Shown here piece by piece: positions 15,340 through 25,440 of a stretch of DNA of 64,000 bases. The notes beneath the pieces were generated by a model. The model had not been told where the DNA came from. It did not search any database and worked only from the letters and a program-made list of their open reading frames with translations. This DNA comes from Streptomyces coelicoflavus. GTDB lineage: Bacteria > Actinomycetota > Actinomycetes > Streptomycetales > Streptomycetaceae. The translations under genes and the position numbers were made by a program. The first letter of the stretch is position 1, and every line of letters begins with the position of its first letter. The stretch lies in NCBI RefSeq assembly GCF_003112555.1, contig NZ_BEWB01000004.1, forward strand, positions 620,001 through 684,000, read 5' to 3'.

Positions 15340-17019
15340 ATGACGACGGCCACGGAGCAGTTCCGCAGCGCACGGGACTACCTGCTGGAACACCGCGAGG
15401 ACTACACCGCCGCCTACGAGGGGTTCCGCTGGCCCCGCCCCGAGCACTTCAACTGGGCGCTGGACTGGTTCGACGTCATCGCCGACGGCAACGACCGTCC
15501 CGCGCTGCACATCGTCGAGGAGGACGGGCGCGAGGTCCGGGTCTCCTTCGCCGAGATGTCCGCCCGCTCCCACCGCGTCGCGAACCGCCTGCGCGAGTGG
15601 GGCGTCGGCCCCGAGGACCGCATCCTGGTGATGCTCGGCAACCAGGTGGAGCTGTGGGAGACCGCGCTGGCCGCGATGAAGCTGCGCGCGGTCGTCATCC
15701 CGGCCACCACCCTGCTCGGCCCCGCCGACCTGCGCGACCGCGTCGACCGCGGCCGGGTCAAGCACGTGATCGTGCGCGCCGAGGACACCGGCAAGTTCGA
15801 CGACGTGCCCGGCGACTACACCCGCGTCGCCGTCGGCGGCAGCGCGACGACGGCGCCCGGCTGGCGGGCCTACGAGGACGTGTACACGGCCTCCGACGCC
15901 TTCACCCCGGACGGCCCGACCGCCGCCGACGACCCGATCATGCTGTACTTCACCTCCGGCACCACCGCCCGCCCCAAGCTCGTCGAGCACACCCACGTGT
16001 CGTATCCCGTCGGGCACCTGGCGACCATGTACTGGATCGGGCTCAAGCCCGGCGACGTGCACCTCAACATCTCCTCGCCCGGCTGGGCCAAGCACGCCTG
16101 GTCGAACCTGTTCGCACCGTGGAACGCCGAGGCGACCGTCTTCCTGTACAACTACACCCGCTTCGACGCGACCCGGCTGATGACCGAGATGGACCGGGCC
16201 GGGGTGACCACCTTCTGCGCCCCGCCGACCGTGTGGCGCATGCTCATCCAGGCCGACCTCACCCGCCTCGCCACCCCGCCGCGCGAGGTCGTCGCCGCGG
16301 GTGAGCCGCTCAACCCCGAGGTGATCGAGCAGGTCCGCCGCCTGTGGGGACGCACCATCCGGGACGGCTTCGGGCAGACCGAGACCGCCGTCCAGGTCTC
16401 CAACAGCCCCGGCCAGGTGCTGAAGACCGGCTCGATGGGCCGCCCCAGCCCCGGCTACCGCGTCGAACTCCTCGACCCGGTCACCGGCGCGCCCGGCGCC
16501 GACGAGGGCGAGATCGCCCTGGACCTGTCCGCGCGCCCCGTCGGCCTGATGACCGGCTACCACGGCGACCCCGACCGCACCGCCGAGGCGATGGCCGGCG
16601 GCTACTACCGCACCGGCGACATCGGCGCGCGCGACGAGGACGGCTACCTCACCTACGTCGGCCGGGCCGACGACGTGTTCAAGGCCTCCGACTACAAGAT
16701 CAGCCCTTTCGAGCTGGAGAGCGCCCTGCTGGAGCACGAGGCGGTCGCCGAGGCCGCGGTCGTGCCCGCCCCGGACGAGCTGCGGCTCGCCGTGCCGAAG
16801 GCGTACATCGTGCTCGCGGCCGGATGGGAGCCAGGCCCGGACACCGCGAAGGTGCTCTTCGAGCACTCCCGCGACACCCTCGCCCCCTACAAGCGGGTGC
16901 GCCGCCTGGAGTTCGGCGAACTGCCCAAGACCGTCTCCGGCAAGATCCGCCGCATCGAACTGCGCGAGGCCACCGCGGCGGGCTCCGCGAACGAGTACCG
17001 CGAGGAGGACTTCCGGTGA
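15340..17019 (+). CDS. Medium-chain-type acyl-CoA synthetase (AMP-forming)
   Basis: 559 residues from an ATG with GAGGAGGACAG upstream. The adenylate-forming superfamily signature is present: [17 protein letters not shown] (P-loop A3), [16 protein letters not shown] (A7), [16 protein letters not shown] (A8) and the catalytic lysine motif KTVSGKIRR near the C-terminus. [18 protein letters not shown] is typical of the medium-chain/benzoate-like ACSM branch. It activates a carboxylic acid to its CoA thioester with ATP. The gene overlaps the next synthetase by a GTGA junction, implying a two-enzyme operon. The substrate cannot be read from the sequence. Confidence 0.9.
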   Translation: MTTATEQFRSARDYLLEHREDYTAAYEGFRWPRPEHFNWALDWFDVIADGNDRPALHIVEEDGREVRVSFAEMSARSHRVANRLREWGVGPEDRILVMLGNQVELWETALAAMKLRAVVIPATTLLGPADLRDRVDRGRVKHVIVRAEDTGKFDDVPGDYTRVAVGGSATTAPGWRAYEDVYTASDAFTPDGPTAADDPIMLYFTSGTTARPKLVEHTHVSYPVGHLATMYWIGLKPGDVHLNISSPGWAKHAWSNLFAPWNAEATVFLYNYTRFDATRLMTEMDRAGVTTFCAPPTVWRMLIQADLTRLATPPREVVAAGEPLNPEVIEQVRRLWGRTIRDGFGQTETAVQVSNSPGQVLKTGSMGRPSPGYRVELLDPVTGAPGADEGEIALDLSARPVGLMTGYHGDPDRTAEAMAGGYYRTGDIGARDEDGYLTYVGRADDVFKASDYKISPFELESALLEHEAVAEAAVVPAPDELRLAVPKAYIVLAAGWEPGPDTAKVLFEHSRDTLAPYKRVRRLEFGELPKTVSGKIRRIELREATAAGSANEYREEDFR

Positions 17020-18626
17020 CCGAACTCTCCTACGCCCACGGCACCGGCACCACCCCGCTGCTCGGGGACACCATCGGCGCCAACCTCGACCGCGCGATCG
17101 CCGCCCACCCCGACCGAGAGGCCCTCGTCGACGTCCCGTCCGGACGGCGCTGGACCTACGCCGAGTTCGGCGCCGCCGTCGACGAGGTGGCGCGCGGGCT
17201 GCTGGCGAAGGGCGTCACCAAGGGCGACCGGGTCGGCATCTGGGCGGTCAACTGCCCCGAGTGGGTCCTCGTCCAGTACGCCACCGCCCGCATCGGCGTC
17301 ATCATGGTCAACGTCAACCCGGCCTACCGGGCGCACGAGCTGGAGTACGTCCTCAAGCAGTCCGGCATCACCCTGCTGGTCGCCTCCCTCGCCCACAAGA
17401 GCAGCGACTACCGGGCGATCGTGGAGCAGGTCCGCGGCCGGTGCCCCGCGCTGCGCGAGACCGTCTACATCGGCGACCCGTCCTGGGACGCGCTCACCGC
17501 GGCCGCCGCCTCGGTGCCGCGGGAGCGGGCCGACGCCCTCGCCGCCGAGCTGAGCTGCGACGACCCGGTCAACATCCAGTACACCTCCGGCACCACCGGC
17601 TTCCCCAAGGGGGCCACTCTCTCCCACCACAACATCCTCAACAACGGCTACTGGGTGGGCCGCACGGTCGGCTACACGGAGCAGGACCGGGTGTGCCTGC
17701 CGGTGCCCTTCTACCACTGCTTCGGCATGGTCATGGGGAACCTGGGCGTCACCACCCACGGCGCGTGCATCGTCATCCCCGCCCCGTCCTTCGACCCGGC
17801 GGCCACGCTGGAGGCGGTGCAGCGGGAGCGGTGCACGTCCCTGTACGGCGTCCCGACGATGTTCATCGCCGAGCTGAACCTGCCGGACTTCGCCTCCTAC
17901 GACCTCACCTCCCTGCGCACCGGCATCATGGCGGGCTCCCCGTGCCCGGTGGAGGTGATGAAGCGGGTGGTCGCCGAGATGCACATGGAGCAGGTCTCCA
18001 TCTGCTACGGCATGACCGAGACCTCCCCGGTCTCCCTGCAGACCCGCATGGACGACGACCTCGAACACCGCACCGGCACCGTCGGCCGCGTCCTTCCCCA
18101 CATCGAGGTCAAGGTCGTCGACCCGGTCACCGGCGTGACGGTGCCCCGCGGCGCGGCGGGCGAACTGCGCACCCGCGGCTACAGCGTGATGCTCGGCTAC
18201 TGGGAGGAGCCCGGGAAGACCGCCGAGGCCATCGACCCGGGCCGCTGGATGCACACCGGGGACCTCGCCGTGATGCGCGAGGACGGATACGTGGAGATCG
18301 TCGGCCGGATCAAGGACATGATCATCCGGGGCGGCGAGAACATCTACCCGCGCGAGGTGGAGGAGTTCCTGTACGCCCACCCGAAGATCGCGGACGTCCA
18401 GGTGGTCGGCGTACCGCACGAGCGCTACGGCGAGGAGGTGCTGGCCTGCGTCGTCCCGCGCGACGCCGCCGACCCGCTCACCCTGGAGGAGCTGCGCGCC
18501 TACTGCGACGGGCAGTTGGCCCACTACAAGGTGCCCAGCCGCCTCCAGCTCGTCGACTCCTTCCCGATGACCGTCTCGGGCAAGGTGCGCAAGGTGGAGT
18601 TGCGGGAGCGCTACGCCCGCCCGTAG
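17016..18626 (+). CDS. Fatty acyl-CoA synthetase (AMP-binding)
   Basis: 536 residues from a GTG overlapping the previous TGA. A3 motif [18 protein letters not shown], the [13 protein letters not shown] segment, A7 [15 protein letters not shown], the linker [18 protein letters not shown] and the C-terminal [13 protein letters not shown] lysine motif all fit AtoF/FadD-like acyl-CoA ligases of full length. It is likely co-expressed with the ACSM-type enzyme, perhaps covering different chain lengths. It converges on the zinc-ribbon protein gene with only 25 bases between stops. Confidence 0.9.
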   Translation: MTELSYAHGTGTTPLLGDTIGANLDRAIAAHPDREALVDVPSGRRWTYAEFGAAVDEVARGLLAKGVTKGDRVGIWAVNCPEWVLVQYATARIGVIMVNVNPAYRAHELEYVLKQSGITLLVASLAHKSSDYRAIVEQVRGRCPALRETVYIGDPSWDALTAAAASVPRERADALAAELSCDDPVNIQYTSGTTGFPKGATLSHHNILNNGYWVGRTVGYTEQDRVCLPVPFYHCFGMVMGNLGVTTHGACIVIPAPSFDPAATLEAVQRERCTSLYGVPTMFIAELNLPDFASYDLTSLRTGIMAGSPCPVEVMKRVVAEMHMEQVSICYGMTETSPVSLQTRMDDDLEHRTGTVGRVLPHIEVKVVDPVTGVTVPRGAAGELRTRGYSVMLGYWEEPGKTAEAIDPGRWMHTGDLAVMREDGYVEIVGRIKDMIIRGGENIYPREVEEFLYAHPKIADVQVVGVPHERYGEEVLACVVPRDAADPLTLEELRAYCDGQLAHYKVPSRLQLVDSFPMTVSGKVRKVELRERYARP

Positions 18627-18651
18627 CGCCGTGACGTGATCCCTCGACGAC

Positions 18652-19338
18652 TCAGCCGGCCGTGGCGTCCAGCGTCACGGCCGGCGCGTTGACCGGGCGC
18701 GGTACCCCCGACGGGTCCAGCACGAAGAGCGGCAGGTCCAGGAGGTCCGCGCGGGCGCGGGCGTCCTCGGCGTACCCGGCCAGCGAGAAGTAGACGCCCC
18801 GCGCCGACTCCGCCATCGCCGTCAGCCACAGGCACTCCACGTCCCGCACCGAGGCCGGGCCCACCGTCGGATCCACCTGGACGACGATGCCGGGCGCGGC
18901 CAGCCCGATGCCGGACAGGGGCCGCTGGTCGGCGCGGCGCACGTCCCGGTGGCCGAGGCCGCGCAGGTACAGGACGGCCGCGGTGACCGCGTCGCGGGCG
19001 GTGCGGATCGGCACCGCCCGGTGCGCCGGGACCCGTGACCCGGGGGTGCGCCCGGACCGGCCCGTCGCCGCCGGGTCCACCGGTACGCACAGCACCGTCC
19101 CGCAGGGGCAGCCCAGCTCCGGCCGCGGCCACCGGCTCTCCGCCCCGCAGGCCGCACAGCGCACCCCGACCCACTCCTCGTCCCACGACCGGTGGGTGAC
19201 CGCGGTCACCGCCCCGCGCGGGTCCAACTCGGGGGCGACGGGCGCCCCGCAGGCACAGGGATAGGACGGTGCCGTGTAGCGGTGCCGGCGCCCGCAGGCG
19301 GTGCAGCACACCGAGATGGTCTCGGACATGACCCCCAT
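18652..19338 (-). CDS. Zinc-ribbon protein with degenerate Mrr-like domain
   Basis: 228 residues from ATG 19338; ATG 19329 is equally possible, giving MSETISV. Three Cys-rich knuckles (CCTACG, YPCACGA, VRCAACG with LGCPCGT) make an N-terminal zinc-ribbon region to about residue 90. The second half resembles the restriction-endonuclease-like fold of Mrr: GIVVQVDP at the position of the QxK catalytic strand, then RGVYFSLAGYAEDARARAD and PLFVLDPSG. The usual catalytic Lys is Asp here, so nuclease activity is doubtful. It may act as a nucleic-acid-binding relic. It is monocistronic and divergent from gcl. Confidence 0.6.
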   Translation of the reverse strand: MGVMSETISVCCTACGRRHRYTAPSYPCACGAPVAPELDPRGAVTAVTHRSWDEEWVGVRCAACGAESRWPRPELGCPCGTVLCVPVDPAATGRSGRTPGSRVPAHRAVPIRTARDAVTAAVLYLRGLGHRDVRRADQRPLSGIGLAAPGIVVQVDPTVGPASVRDVECLWLTAMAESARGVYFSLAGYAEDARARADLLDLPLFVLDPSGVPRPVNAPAVTLDATAG

Positions 19339-19399
19339 CGTCCTCTCTTGACGGCCTCCGGCTGCCCACTTACATTACTTCCAGATCGTAGAAAACAAA

Positions 19400-19426
19400 T
19401 TTCGCTATACGGAAGTTGCTACGGAA
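19400..19426. promoter_or_regulatory. AllR/IclR-type operator sites upstream of gcl
   Basis: TTTCGCTATACGGAA (19400-19414) matches the perfect palindrome found upstream of hyi (TTCCGTATTACGGAA) at 11 of 15 positions. A second right half-site, TACGGAA, follows at 19420-19426. The sites lie 60-86 bases before the gcl start. Control by an IclR-family allantoin or glyoxylate regulator is inferred; no such regulator gene is in the window. Confidence 0.5.
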
Positions 19427-19485
19427 GAAGCTCACCGCGGGGCGCGACGGGAGTGTGAATCCGACAGCCGGAGCAGGAGTACTCG

Positions 19486-21270
19486 ATGGCTCGTATGACC
19501 GCTGCCCGAGCGGCAGTTGAGATTCTCAAGCGCGAGGGCGTCACCGACGCGTTCGGTGTGCCGGGCGCGGCGATCAACCCCTTCTACGCGGCGCTCAAGG
19601 CGTCCGGCGGTGTCCAGCACACCCTCGCCCGCCACGTCGAGGGTGCCTCGCACATGGCGGAGGGCTACACCCGCACCCACCCCGGCAACATCGGCGTCTG
19701 CATCGGCACCTCGGGCCCGGCCGGCACCGACATGATCACCGGCCTGTACTCGGCGATCGGCGACTCGATCCCGATCCTGTGCATCACCGGCCAGGCGCCG
19801 ACCGCGGTGATCCACAAGGAGGACTTCCAGGCCGTCGACATCGCCTCGATCGCCAAGCCGGTGACGAAGATGGCGGTCACCGTCCTGGAGGCCGCGCAGG
19901 TCCCCGGGGTCTTCCAGCAGGCGTTCCACCTGATGCGCTCCGGCCGTCCCGGCCCGGTCCTGATCGACCTGCCGATCGACGTCCAGACGACCGAGATCGA
20001 GTTCGACCCGGAGACCTACGAGCCGCTCCCCGTCTACCGGCCCGTCGCCACCCGCGCCCAGATCGAGAAGGCGATCGGCCTGCTCAACGCCGCCGAGCGC
20101 CCGCTGCTCGTGGCCGGCGGCGGGGTCATCAACGCCGACGCCGCCGACCTGCTGGTGGAGTTCGCCGAGCTGACCGGCACCCCGGTCGTGCCGACCCTGA
20201 TGGGCTGGGGCATCCTGCCCGACGACCACGACCTGAACGCCGGCATGGTCGGCCTCCAGACCTCGCACCGCTACGGCAACGCGACCTTCCTGGAGTCCGA
20301 CTTCGTCCTCGGCATCGGCAACCGCTGGGCCAACCGCCACACCGGCAAGCTGGACGTCTACACGGCCGGCCGGAAGTTCGTCCACGTCGACGTCGAGCCG
20401 ACCCAGATCGGCAAGATCTTCGCCCCGGACTACGGCATCGCCTCCGACGCCAAGGCCGCCCTGGAGCTGTTCGTCGAGGTCGCGCGCGAGCTGAAGGCGG
20501 CCGGGAAGCTGCCCGACCGCTCCGCCTGGGCCGCCTCCGCGCAGGAGCGCAAGGCCACCCTCCAGCGCCGCACGCACTTCGACGACATCCCGATCAAGCC
20601 GCAGCGCGTCTACGAGGAGATGAACAAGGCCTTCGGCCCGGAGACCCGGTACGTCTCCACCATCGGCCTCTCCCAGATCGCCGGCGCCCAGATGCTGCAC
20701 GTCTACCGCCCGCGGCACTGGATCAACTGCGGCCAGGCGGGACCGCTCGGCTGGACCGTCCCGGCCGCCCTCGGCGTCGCCAAGGCCGACCCGGACGCTC
20801 AGGTCGTGGCGCTCTCCGGCGACTACGACTTCCAGTTCATGCTGGAGGAGCTGGCCGTCGGCGCGCAGCACAAGATCCCGTACGTGCACGTCCTGGTCAA
20901 CAACTCCTACCTGGGCCTGATCCGCCAGGCGCAGCGGGCGTTCGACATCGACTTCCAGGTCAACCTGGAGTTCGAGAACATCAACTCGCCCGAGCTGGGC
21001 GTCTACGGCGTCGACCACGTCAAGGTCGCCGAGGGCCTGGGCTGCAAGGCGATCCGGGTGACGGACCCCGCCGAGCTGGGCGCGGCCCTGGAGCAGGCCA
21101 AGAAGCTGGCCGCCGAGCACCGGGTGCCGGTCGTCGTCGAGGCGATCCTGGAGCGCGTCACCAACATCTCCATGTCGGGCACGAACGACATCTCCAACGT
21201 GGTGGAGTTCGAGGAGGTGGCCACGGAGCCGGGGCACGCGCCGACCGCGGTCAGGACGCTGAAGGTCTGA
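19486..21270 (+). CDS. gcl: Glyoxylate carboligase
   Basis: 594 residues from an ATG, the usual Gcl length. Gcl is a ThDP- and FAD-dependent enzyme that condenses two glyoxylates to tartronate semialdehyde and CO2. The diagnostic [12 protein letters not shown] segment has Val where almost all ThDP enzymes carry the catalytic Glu, as known for E. coli Gcl. The ThDP-binding GDY...[12 protein letters not shown] region is present (about 445-490). It supplies GlxR and Hyi, encoded 3-5 kb downstream on the other strand, and links allantoin-derived glyoxylate to glycerate. A hairpin terminator follows. Confidence 0.95.
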   Translation: MARMTAARAAVEILKREGVTDAFGVPGAAINPFYAALKASGGVQHTLARHVEGASHMAEGYTRTHPGNIGVCIGTSGPAGTDMITGLYSAIGDSIPILCITGQAPTAVIHKEDFQAVDIASIAKPVTKMAVTVLEAAQVPGVFQQAFHLMRSGRPGPVLIDLPIDVQTTEIEFDPETYEPLPVYRPVATRAQIEKAIGLLNAAERPLLVAGGGVINADAADLLVEFAELTGTPVVPTLMGWGILPDDHDLNAGMVGLQTSHRYGNATFLESDFVLGIGNRWANRHTGKLDVYTAGRKFVHVDVEPTQIGKIFAPDYGIASDAKAALELFVEVARELKAAGKLPDRSAWAASAQERKATLQRRTHFDDIPIKPQRVYEEMNKAFGPETRYVSTIGLSQIAGAQMLHVYRPRHWINCGQAGPLGWTVPAALGVAKADPDAQVVALSGDYDFQFMLEELAVGAQHKIPYVHVLVNNSYLGLIRQAQRAFDIDFQVNLEFENINSPELGVYGVDHVKVAEGLGCKAIRVTDPAELGAALEQAKKLAAEHRVPVVVEAILERVTNISMSGTNDISNVVEFEEVATEPGHAPTAVRTLKV

Positions 21271-21290
21271 CGGACCCGGCGCCGAGTGCC

Positions 21291-21332
21291 GAGAACGGCC
21301 CGTCCCTCTCCTCGGGGGGACGGGCCGTTCTC
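21291..21332. terminator. Strong stem-loop terminator after gcl
   Basis: Arms GAGAACGGCCCGTCCC (21291-21306) and its exact complement at 21317-21332 form a 16 bp stem with a 10-base loop, 20 bases after the gcl stop. It can also stop transcription from the convergent minus-strand gene. Confidence 0.9.
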
Positions 21333-21393
21333 ACGTGTGTGCGGTCCCTGTACGGACGCGGCCCCTGTGCGCGCGGGACCCCTGGGTCCACGC

Positions 21394-22044
21394 TCAGTCC
21401 GAGCCGCCACCGCCCCCGGAGCCGCAGCCGCCCGCATGGTCCCCGTGGTGGCCGGTGCCGCCCCAGTCGCCCGAGATCGAGTCCTCGTACTCGTCGCGCC
21501 ACCTCAGGAACCTGCCCCGGCCCAGCGAGAAGCGCACCGAGCCGGCCGCGGCGCCCGGGGCCGTCAGCCCGGTCCGCAACGCGAAGCGCGGCAGCAGCAG
21601 GCGCAGGGCGGCATCGCCGTGCAGGGCGACCGCGAGCAGCGTGTCCTCGTCCGTCAGCCCGTGCCTGACCGCAGGCAGCGGGTGCCGCTCCCGCCAGAAC
21701 TCCACGCGCCGACGGGCACCGCGGGTCGGCCTGAGCCAGGGATGGCCGAGCAACCCGTCCTCGGCGAGCGGGATGCGCGTCAGGGCCACGGCGAGGCGCA
21801 CGTCCGGGTGGCGGACCAGCTCACGAGCGGTGAGCGGCTCGTGCAGACAGTCCAGGACCGTCCCCTCGAACGGCCCGAGGCCCTCCGGCTCGGGTCCCGC
21901 CGCGCACAGCGTCCTGCGCGGTCCGGTCTCGACGGCCCCCAGCAGGTGCAGGGCGACCAAGGCCACCGTGACGGCCGCCGGCGGCCCGCCGCCCAGCAGC
22001 GCGATCTGGTGCGGCTCCCACCCGATCTCCGTGACACCGTCCAC
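21394..22044 (-). CDS. TIGR04222-like protein
   Basis: 216 residues from GTG 22044, after GGGGTGGGGTC. The start WEPHQIALLGGGPPAAVTVALVAL and following helix resemble the repeated helical unit of actinobacterial TIGR04222 proteins. The tail (HHGDHAGGCGSGGGGG) is the Gly/His/Cys-rich ending common in that family. The membrane helix usually present there is not evident. Function unknown. It stands alone, with a terminator on its 3' side shared with gcl. Confidence 0.6.
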   Translation of the reverse strand: MDGVTEIGWEPHQIALLGGGPPAAVTVALVALHLLGAVETGPRRTLCAAGPEPEGLGPFEGTVLDCLHEPLTARELVRHPDVRLAVALTRIPLAEDGLLGHPWLRPTRGARRRVEFWRERHPLPAVRHGLTDEDTLLAVALHGDAALRLLLPRFALRTGLTAPGAAAGSVRFSLGRGRFLRWRDEYEDSISGDWGGTGHHGDHAGGCGSGGGGGSD

Positions 22045-22111
22045 GACCCCACCCCCGTGCGCCTCGTGTCGTGCCGGAGTTGTGCCCGCTGCGGGGAACT
22101 CCTACGCGCGT

Positions 22112-22354
22112 TCAGCCACCGGGGTGCTCGTGCAGTCCCGGCCAGTCCTCCGGGCCGCCGCCCTGCCACTCGACCAGGTCGCTGTCCTCGACGTCGGTGA
22201 CGTAGAGGTCGGCCAGCCGCAGCAGTTCGGCGACGTCGTCGACGTGCGAGGCGACGCCCAGGGGCTCGTCCCCGGAGGTGACGCGCCGGGAGCCGTCCAG
22301 GGCGGGGGAGTGGACGACGATGTGCGGGTGCTCGGGTGGGTGTGCCGTAGCCAT
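22112..22354 (-). CDS. Small acidic hypothetical protein
   Basis: 80 residues from ATG 22354, with GGAGG only one base away from the start codon, so translation may be weak or begin elsewhere. The protein is acidic, His-containing (HPPEHPHIVVHSP) and ends WPGLHEHPGG. A middle helix reads VDDVAELLRLADLYV. I recognise no family. It lies 67 bases before the TIGR04222-like gene on the same strand and may be co-transcribed with it. Confidence 0.55.
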   Translation of the reverse strand: MATAHPPEHPHIVVHSPALDGSRRVTSGDEPLGVASHVDDVAELLRLADLYVTDVEDSDLVEWQGGGPEDWPGLHEHPGG

Positions 22355-22420
22355 GCCTCCAGGCTGCTGCGCGGGCGGGCGATCCGCACGCCGGAGCACG
22401 TAGGAGCACCTCGGCAAACG

Positions 22421-22466
22421 CCGAGAAGCGCCGGATGCGGGACCGTCCGCATCCGGCGCTTCTCGG
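22421..22466. terminator. Perfect 20 bp hairpin, terminator of catalase transcript
   Basis: Arms 22421-22440 and 22447-22466 are perfectly complementary over 20 bp around the loop GACCGT. It lies 356 bases beyond the catalase stop and just upstream of the small acidic protein gene, so it most likely ends leftward transcription. A direct repeat GGTGAGGGTTCT follows at about 22469-22493. Confidence 0.8.
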
Positions 22467-22666
22467 CCGGTGAGGGTTCTCGGTGAGGGTTCTGGCCGAA
22501 GGTTTCTTCACGTGGAACCCGTCCGGCGGCGCGAGGCTGGGCGCGACAGGTCGTTCGCGTCGCCGGACGGAGTGTGTGGCGCCTCTGGAGCACGAGAGGC
22601 GGGTGGCTGGGACCGCGGCGGTGCGACGGGCCGGAACCGCTCCTCCCCTCAGGTCGTAGGAGAAGC

Positions 22667-22834
22667 GTCCGTGCCCTTCACCACCGCACTGGCTCGCTGG
22701 CCGCCGCGGTCCTCGCCCTGCCCGCGCCGGCACTTGGCGGTCACCCCTCATCCGGGCCGCCTGCGCGGGCCGCGCACACGGCCCCGGCCTCCCCGCCGGG
22801 TTCCGTGCGCGAGCCGGTGGGTCAGTCCTCGCGC
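22667..22834 (+). pseudogene. Possible remnant of a secreted-protein gene
   Basis: TAGGAGAAGC, a good ribosome site, is followed by GTC CGT GCC where a start codon would be expected. The frame reads as a typical signal peptide (RALHHRTGSLAAAVLALPAPALG), then an Ala/Pro/Ser-rich stretch that runs into the antisense of the catalase 3' end. This suggests a secreted-protein gene that lost its start and body. It accounts for part of the 467 bp gap before the catalase gene. Confidence 0.25.
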
Positions 22835-24285
22835 AGGGCGCGGACCGCCTCCTCCACGCGCTTGCCGTACTCGGGGTCGGCCGCGTGGAAGTGCGCGAGG
22901 TTCTTCTCCACGACGTCGTTGCGCGAGACCTGGGACAGGCCGCCGGCGATGTTCGCCACTAGGCGCTGCTTCTCGTCCTCGCTCATCAGCCGGTACAGCG
23001 CACCGGCCTGCACGAAGTGGTCGTCCTTGGTGTGCAGCGGCGCCTCGTGCGTGCCGGTGTGGCCGGACACGGGGAGCGGGGCGGCCAGCGGGGTGCCGGT
23101 CTCGGCCGGGCCGTCGTAGGAGTTCGGCTCGTAGTTCTTGGCGTACCGGCCCTGCGGGTTGGCCGCCATCAGGCCGTCGCGGCCGTAGTTGGCGGCGCCG
23201 CCGGGCACGGCCTTCGGGGCGTTCACCGCGAGCTGGGTGTGGTTGACGCCCAGGCGGTAGCGGTGCGCGTCCGCGTAGGCGAACAGGCGGCCCTGGAGCA
23301 TCTTGTCGGGGGAGGGACCGATGCCCGGGACGAAGTTGTTCGGGGAGAACGCGGCCTGCTCGACCTCCGCGAAGACGTTGTCCGGGTTGCGGTCGAGCAC
23401 CAGCCGGCCGACCCGCTTGAGCGGGTAGTCGGCGTGCGGCCACACCTTGGTCACGTCGAACGGGTTGAAGCGGTAGTTCGCCGCCTCGGCCACCGGCATC
23501 AGCTGCACGTGCAGCGTCCAGGACGGGTACACGCCCCGCTCGATCGCCTGCACCAGGTCCGTCTGGTGCGAGGTCGGGTCCTCGCCCGCGAGCTTCGCGG
23601 CCTCGTCGGCGGTCAGGCAGCGGATGCCCTGGTCCGTCTTGAAGTGGTACTTGACGAAGAAGGACTCGCCCTTGGCGTTCGTCCACTGGTAGGTGTGCGA
23701 GCCGAAGCCGTCCATGTGCCGGTACGACGCCGGAATGCCGCGGTCGCCCATCAGCCAGGTGATCTGGTGCGTGGCCTCGGGGGAGTGGGCCCAGAAGTCG
23801 AAGACGTTGTCCGGCTCCTGACGGCCCGTGAACGGGTCGCGCTTCTGCGAGTGGATGAAGTCCGGGAACTTGATCGGGTCCTTGATGAAGAACACCGGGG
23901 TGTTGTTGCCGACGAGGTCGTAGTTGCCCTCCTCGGTGTAGAACTTCAGCGCGAAGCCGCGCGGGTCGCGGACCGCGTCCGCGCCGCCGAGCGAGTCGGC
24001 CACCGTGGAGAAGCGCAGGAAGACCTCGGTGCGCCTGCCGACCGTGCTCAGGAAGTCGGCGTGCGTGAAGCCGGTGACGTCGTCGGTCACCTCGAAGTGG
24101 CCGTACGCGCCGGAGCCGCGGGCGTGCACCACGCGCTCCGGGATGCGCTCGCGGTTGAAGCGGGCGAGCTTCTCGATGAGGTGCTGGTCCTGGATCAGGA
24201 GGGGGCCGCCGATGCCGGCGGAAGCGGAGTTCTGGTTGTCGGCGACCGGGGCGCCGGACTCGGTGGTGAGCACGCGCTGCGACAT
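22822..24285 (-). CDS. katA: Heme catalase, small-subunit clade
   Basis: 487 residues from ATG 24285 after GGAAGG. Catalase landmarks are in order: [16 protein letters not shown] with the distal His, [11 protein letters not shown] with the distal Asn, [18 protein letters not shown], and the proximal heme-ligand helix [13 protein letters not shown]. The length fits clade 3 monofunctional catalases. It removes H2O2. Since uricase (28125) makes H2O2, its position within the purine block and a promoter palindrome shared with the uricase operon point to a coupled role. The gene-symbol choice is by family only. Confidence 0.95.
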   Translation of the reverse strand: MSQRVLTTESGAPVADNQNSASAGIGGPLLIQDQHLIEKLARFNRERIPERVVHARGSGAYGHFEVTDDVTGFTHADFLSTVGRRTEVFLRFSTVADSLGGADAVRDPRGFALKFYTEEGNYDLVGNNTPVFFIKDPIKFPDFIHSQKRDPFTGRQEPDNVFDFWAHSPEATHQITWLMGDRGIPASYRHMDGFGSHTYQWTNAKGESFFVKYHFKTDQGIRCLTADEAAKLAGEDPTSHQTDLVQAIERGVYPSWTLHVQLMPVAEAANYRFNPFDVTKVWPHADYPLKRVGRLVLDRNPDNVFAEVEQAAFSPNNFVPGIGPSPDKMLQGRLFAYADAHRYRLGVNHTQLAVNAPKAVPGGAANYGRDGLMAANPQGRYAKNYEPNSYDGPAETGTPLAAPLPVSGHTGTHEAPLHTKDDHFVQAGALYRLMSEDEKQRLVANIAGGLSQVSRNDVVEKNLAHFHAADPEYGKRVEEAVRALRED

Positions 24286-24347
24286 CGTGGACCTTCCGTG
24301 GCCTTGCAGACGAGGGATCAGCGGAAACATGCGGGGTGACCTGGAGT

Positions 24348-24361
24348 GGAAAGGTGTTTCC
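24348..24361. promoter_or_regulatory. GGAAA-N4-TTTCC dyad upstream of catalase
   Basis: A perfect inverted repeat GGAAA-GGTG-TTTCC lies 63-76 bases upstream of the catalase ATG, between the predicted -10 box and the start codon. It resembles IclR-type half-sites and the operators near hyi and gcl, so it may place catalase in the same regulon. Confidence 0.4.
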
Positions 24362-24370
24362 GCTTCGTGG

Positions 24371-24410
24371 AGCCTAGATTTGGGGCGGAGGCACGTCAAC
24401 AGTTTGTTGA
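24371..24410 (-). promoter_or_regulatory. Catalase promoter with TCAACA-N3-TGTTGA operator
   Basis: On the minus strand TTGACG (24399-24394), a 17-base spacer and TAGGCT (24376-24371) form a promoter. The -35 box is the right half of a 15 bp palindrome TCAACA-N3-TGTTGA at 24396-24410, flanked by CAC/GTG. The same palindrome-on--35 arrangement occurs at 27125-27164. Confidence 0.75.
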
Positions 24411-24502
24411 AGTGGGTTCCGGGCGGCGCCGCCGCTCGGGCGCGACAGGACAGGTGTCAGCGGCGGCGCCACCCGGAGGTCATGAGGTGCTGCGTACGGC
24501 GG

Positions 24503-25393
24503 TCAGACCTGGGCGCCGGACAGGCGCTCCACGGCCCGCAGCAGGGCCGAGTGGTCCAGGCCGCCGTCGCCCTGGGCGCGCAGCGACGCGACCAGCTGGG
24601 CCACCACGGCGCCGACCGGCAGCGCGGCGCCGACGTTGCGGGCGGCGTCGGTGACGATGCCCATGTCCTTGTGGTGCAGGTCGATGCGGAAGCCCGGCTT
24701 GAAGTCGCGGCCGAGGAAGTTGTCCTTCTTGCGCGTCAGCACCGTCGAGCCGGCCAGGCCGCCGTTGAGGACGTCCAGGGCGGCCTTCAGGTCCACGCCG
24801 GACTTCTCCAGGAAGACCACGGCCTCGGCGCACGCCTGGATGTTCACGGCGACGATCAGCTGGTTGGCCGCCTTCACGGTCTGGCCCGAGCCGTGCGGAC
24901 CGCACAGCACGATGGTCTTGCCGAGCGCCTCCAGGAGCGGCTTGGCCTCGTCGAAGTCGGCCTGCTCGCCGCCGACCATGATGGACAGCACGGCCTCGAT
25001 CGCACCGGCCTCGCCGCCGGAGACGGGGGCGTCCAGGACGCGGACGCCCTTGTCCTTGGCGGCCTTCGCGAGGTCCACCGAGGTCTGCGGGGTGATCGAG
25101 GACATGTCGACGAGGAGCGCGCCGGACTTCGCGTTCTCCAGGATGCCGTCGGGGCCGTAGGCGATGGCCTCGACCTGCGGCGACGCGGGCACCATGGTGA
25201 CGATCACGTCGGCGTCGCGCACGGCGTCGGCGATCGAGCCGGCCGCGGTGCCGCCGGCGGCGGACAGGCGGTCCAGCTTCTCCTGCTCCAGGGTGAAGCC
25301 GGTGACCTGGTAACCCGCCTTGATCAGGTTCTCGGACATGGGCGAGCCCATGATGCCGAGACCGACCCAGGCGACCTTGGGGAGCGTGCTCAT
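24503..25393 (-). CDS. glxR: 2-hydroxy-3-oxopropionate (tartronate semialdehyde) reductase
   Basis: 296 residues from ATG 25393. A beta-hydroxyacid dehydrogenase with the N-terminal NAD(P) motif VGLGIMGSPMSENL, the substrate signature APVSGGEAGA near 120, and the catalytic lysine in GSGQTVKAANQLIV near 170. It reduces tartronate semialdehyde from Gcl to D-glycerate. It lies 47 bases downstream of hyi on the same strand, so the two form an operon controlled by the operator before hyi. The family also contains 3-hydroxyisobutyrate dehydrogenases; context decides the call. Confidence 0.93.
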   Translation of the reverse strand: MSTLPKVAWVGLGIMGSPMSENLIKAGYQVTGFTLEQEKLDRLSAAGGTAAGSIADAVRDADVIVTMVPASPQVEAIAYGPDGILENAKSGALLVDMSSITPQTSVDLAKAAKDKGVRVLDAPVSGGEAGAIEAVLSIMVGGEQADFDEAKPLLEALGKTIVLCGPHGSGQTVKAANQLIVAVNIQACAEAVVFLEKSGVDLKAALDVLNGGLAGSTVLTRKKDNFLGRDFKPGFRIDLHHKDMGIVTDAARNVGAALPVGAVVAQLVASLRAQGDGGLDHSALLRAVERLSGAQV

Positions 25394-25440
25394 GATGGGT
25401 ACCTCTCTGGAAAATCTGTGAAGAGTTCTGCGGGGGGCGC

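Noticed and set aside
17261..18634. Overlapping frame on the same strand as the second acyl-CoA synthetase
   Set aside because: An alternative-frame shadow; the synthetase motifs are all in the annotated frame.
23017..24339. Long open frame antisense to catalase
   Set aside because: Antisense shadow of a highly conserved enzyme, with Val/Gly/Arg bias.
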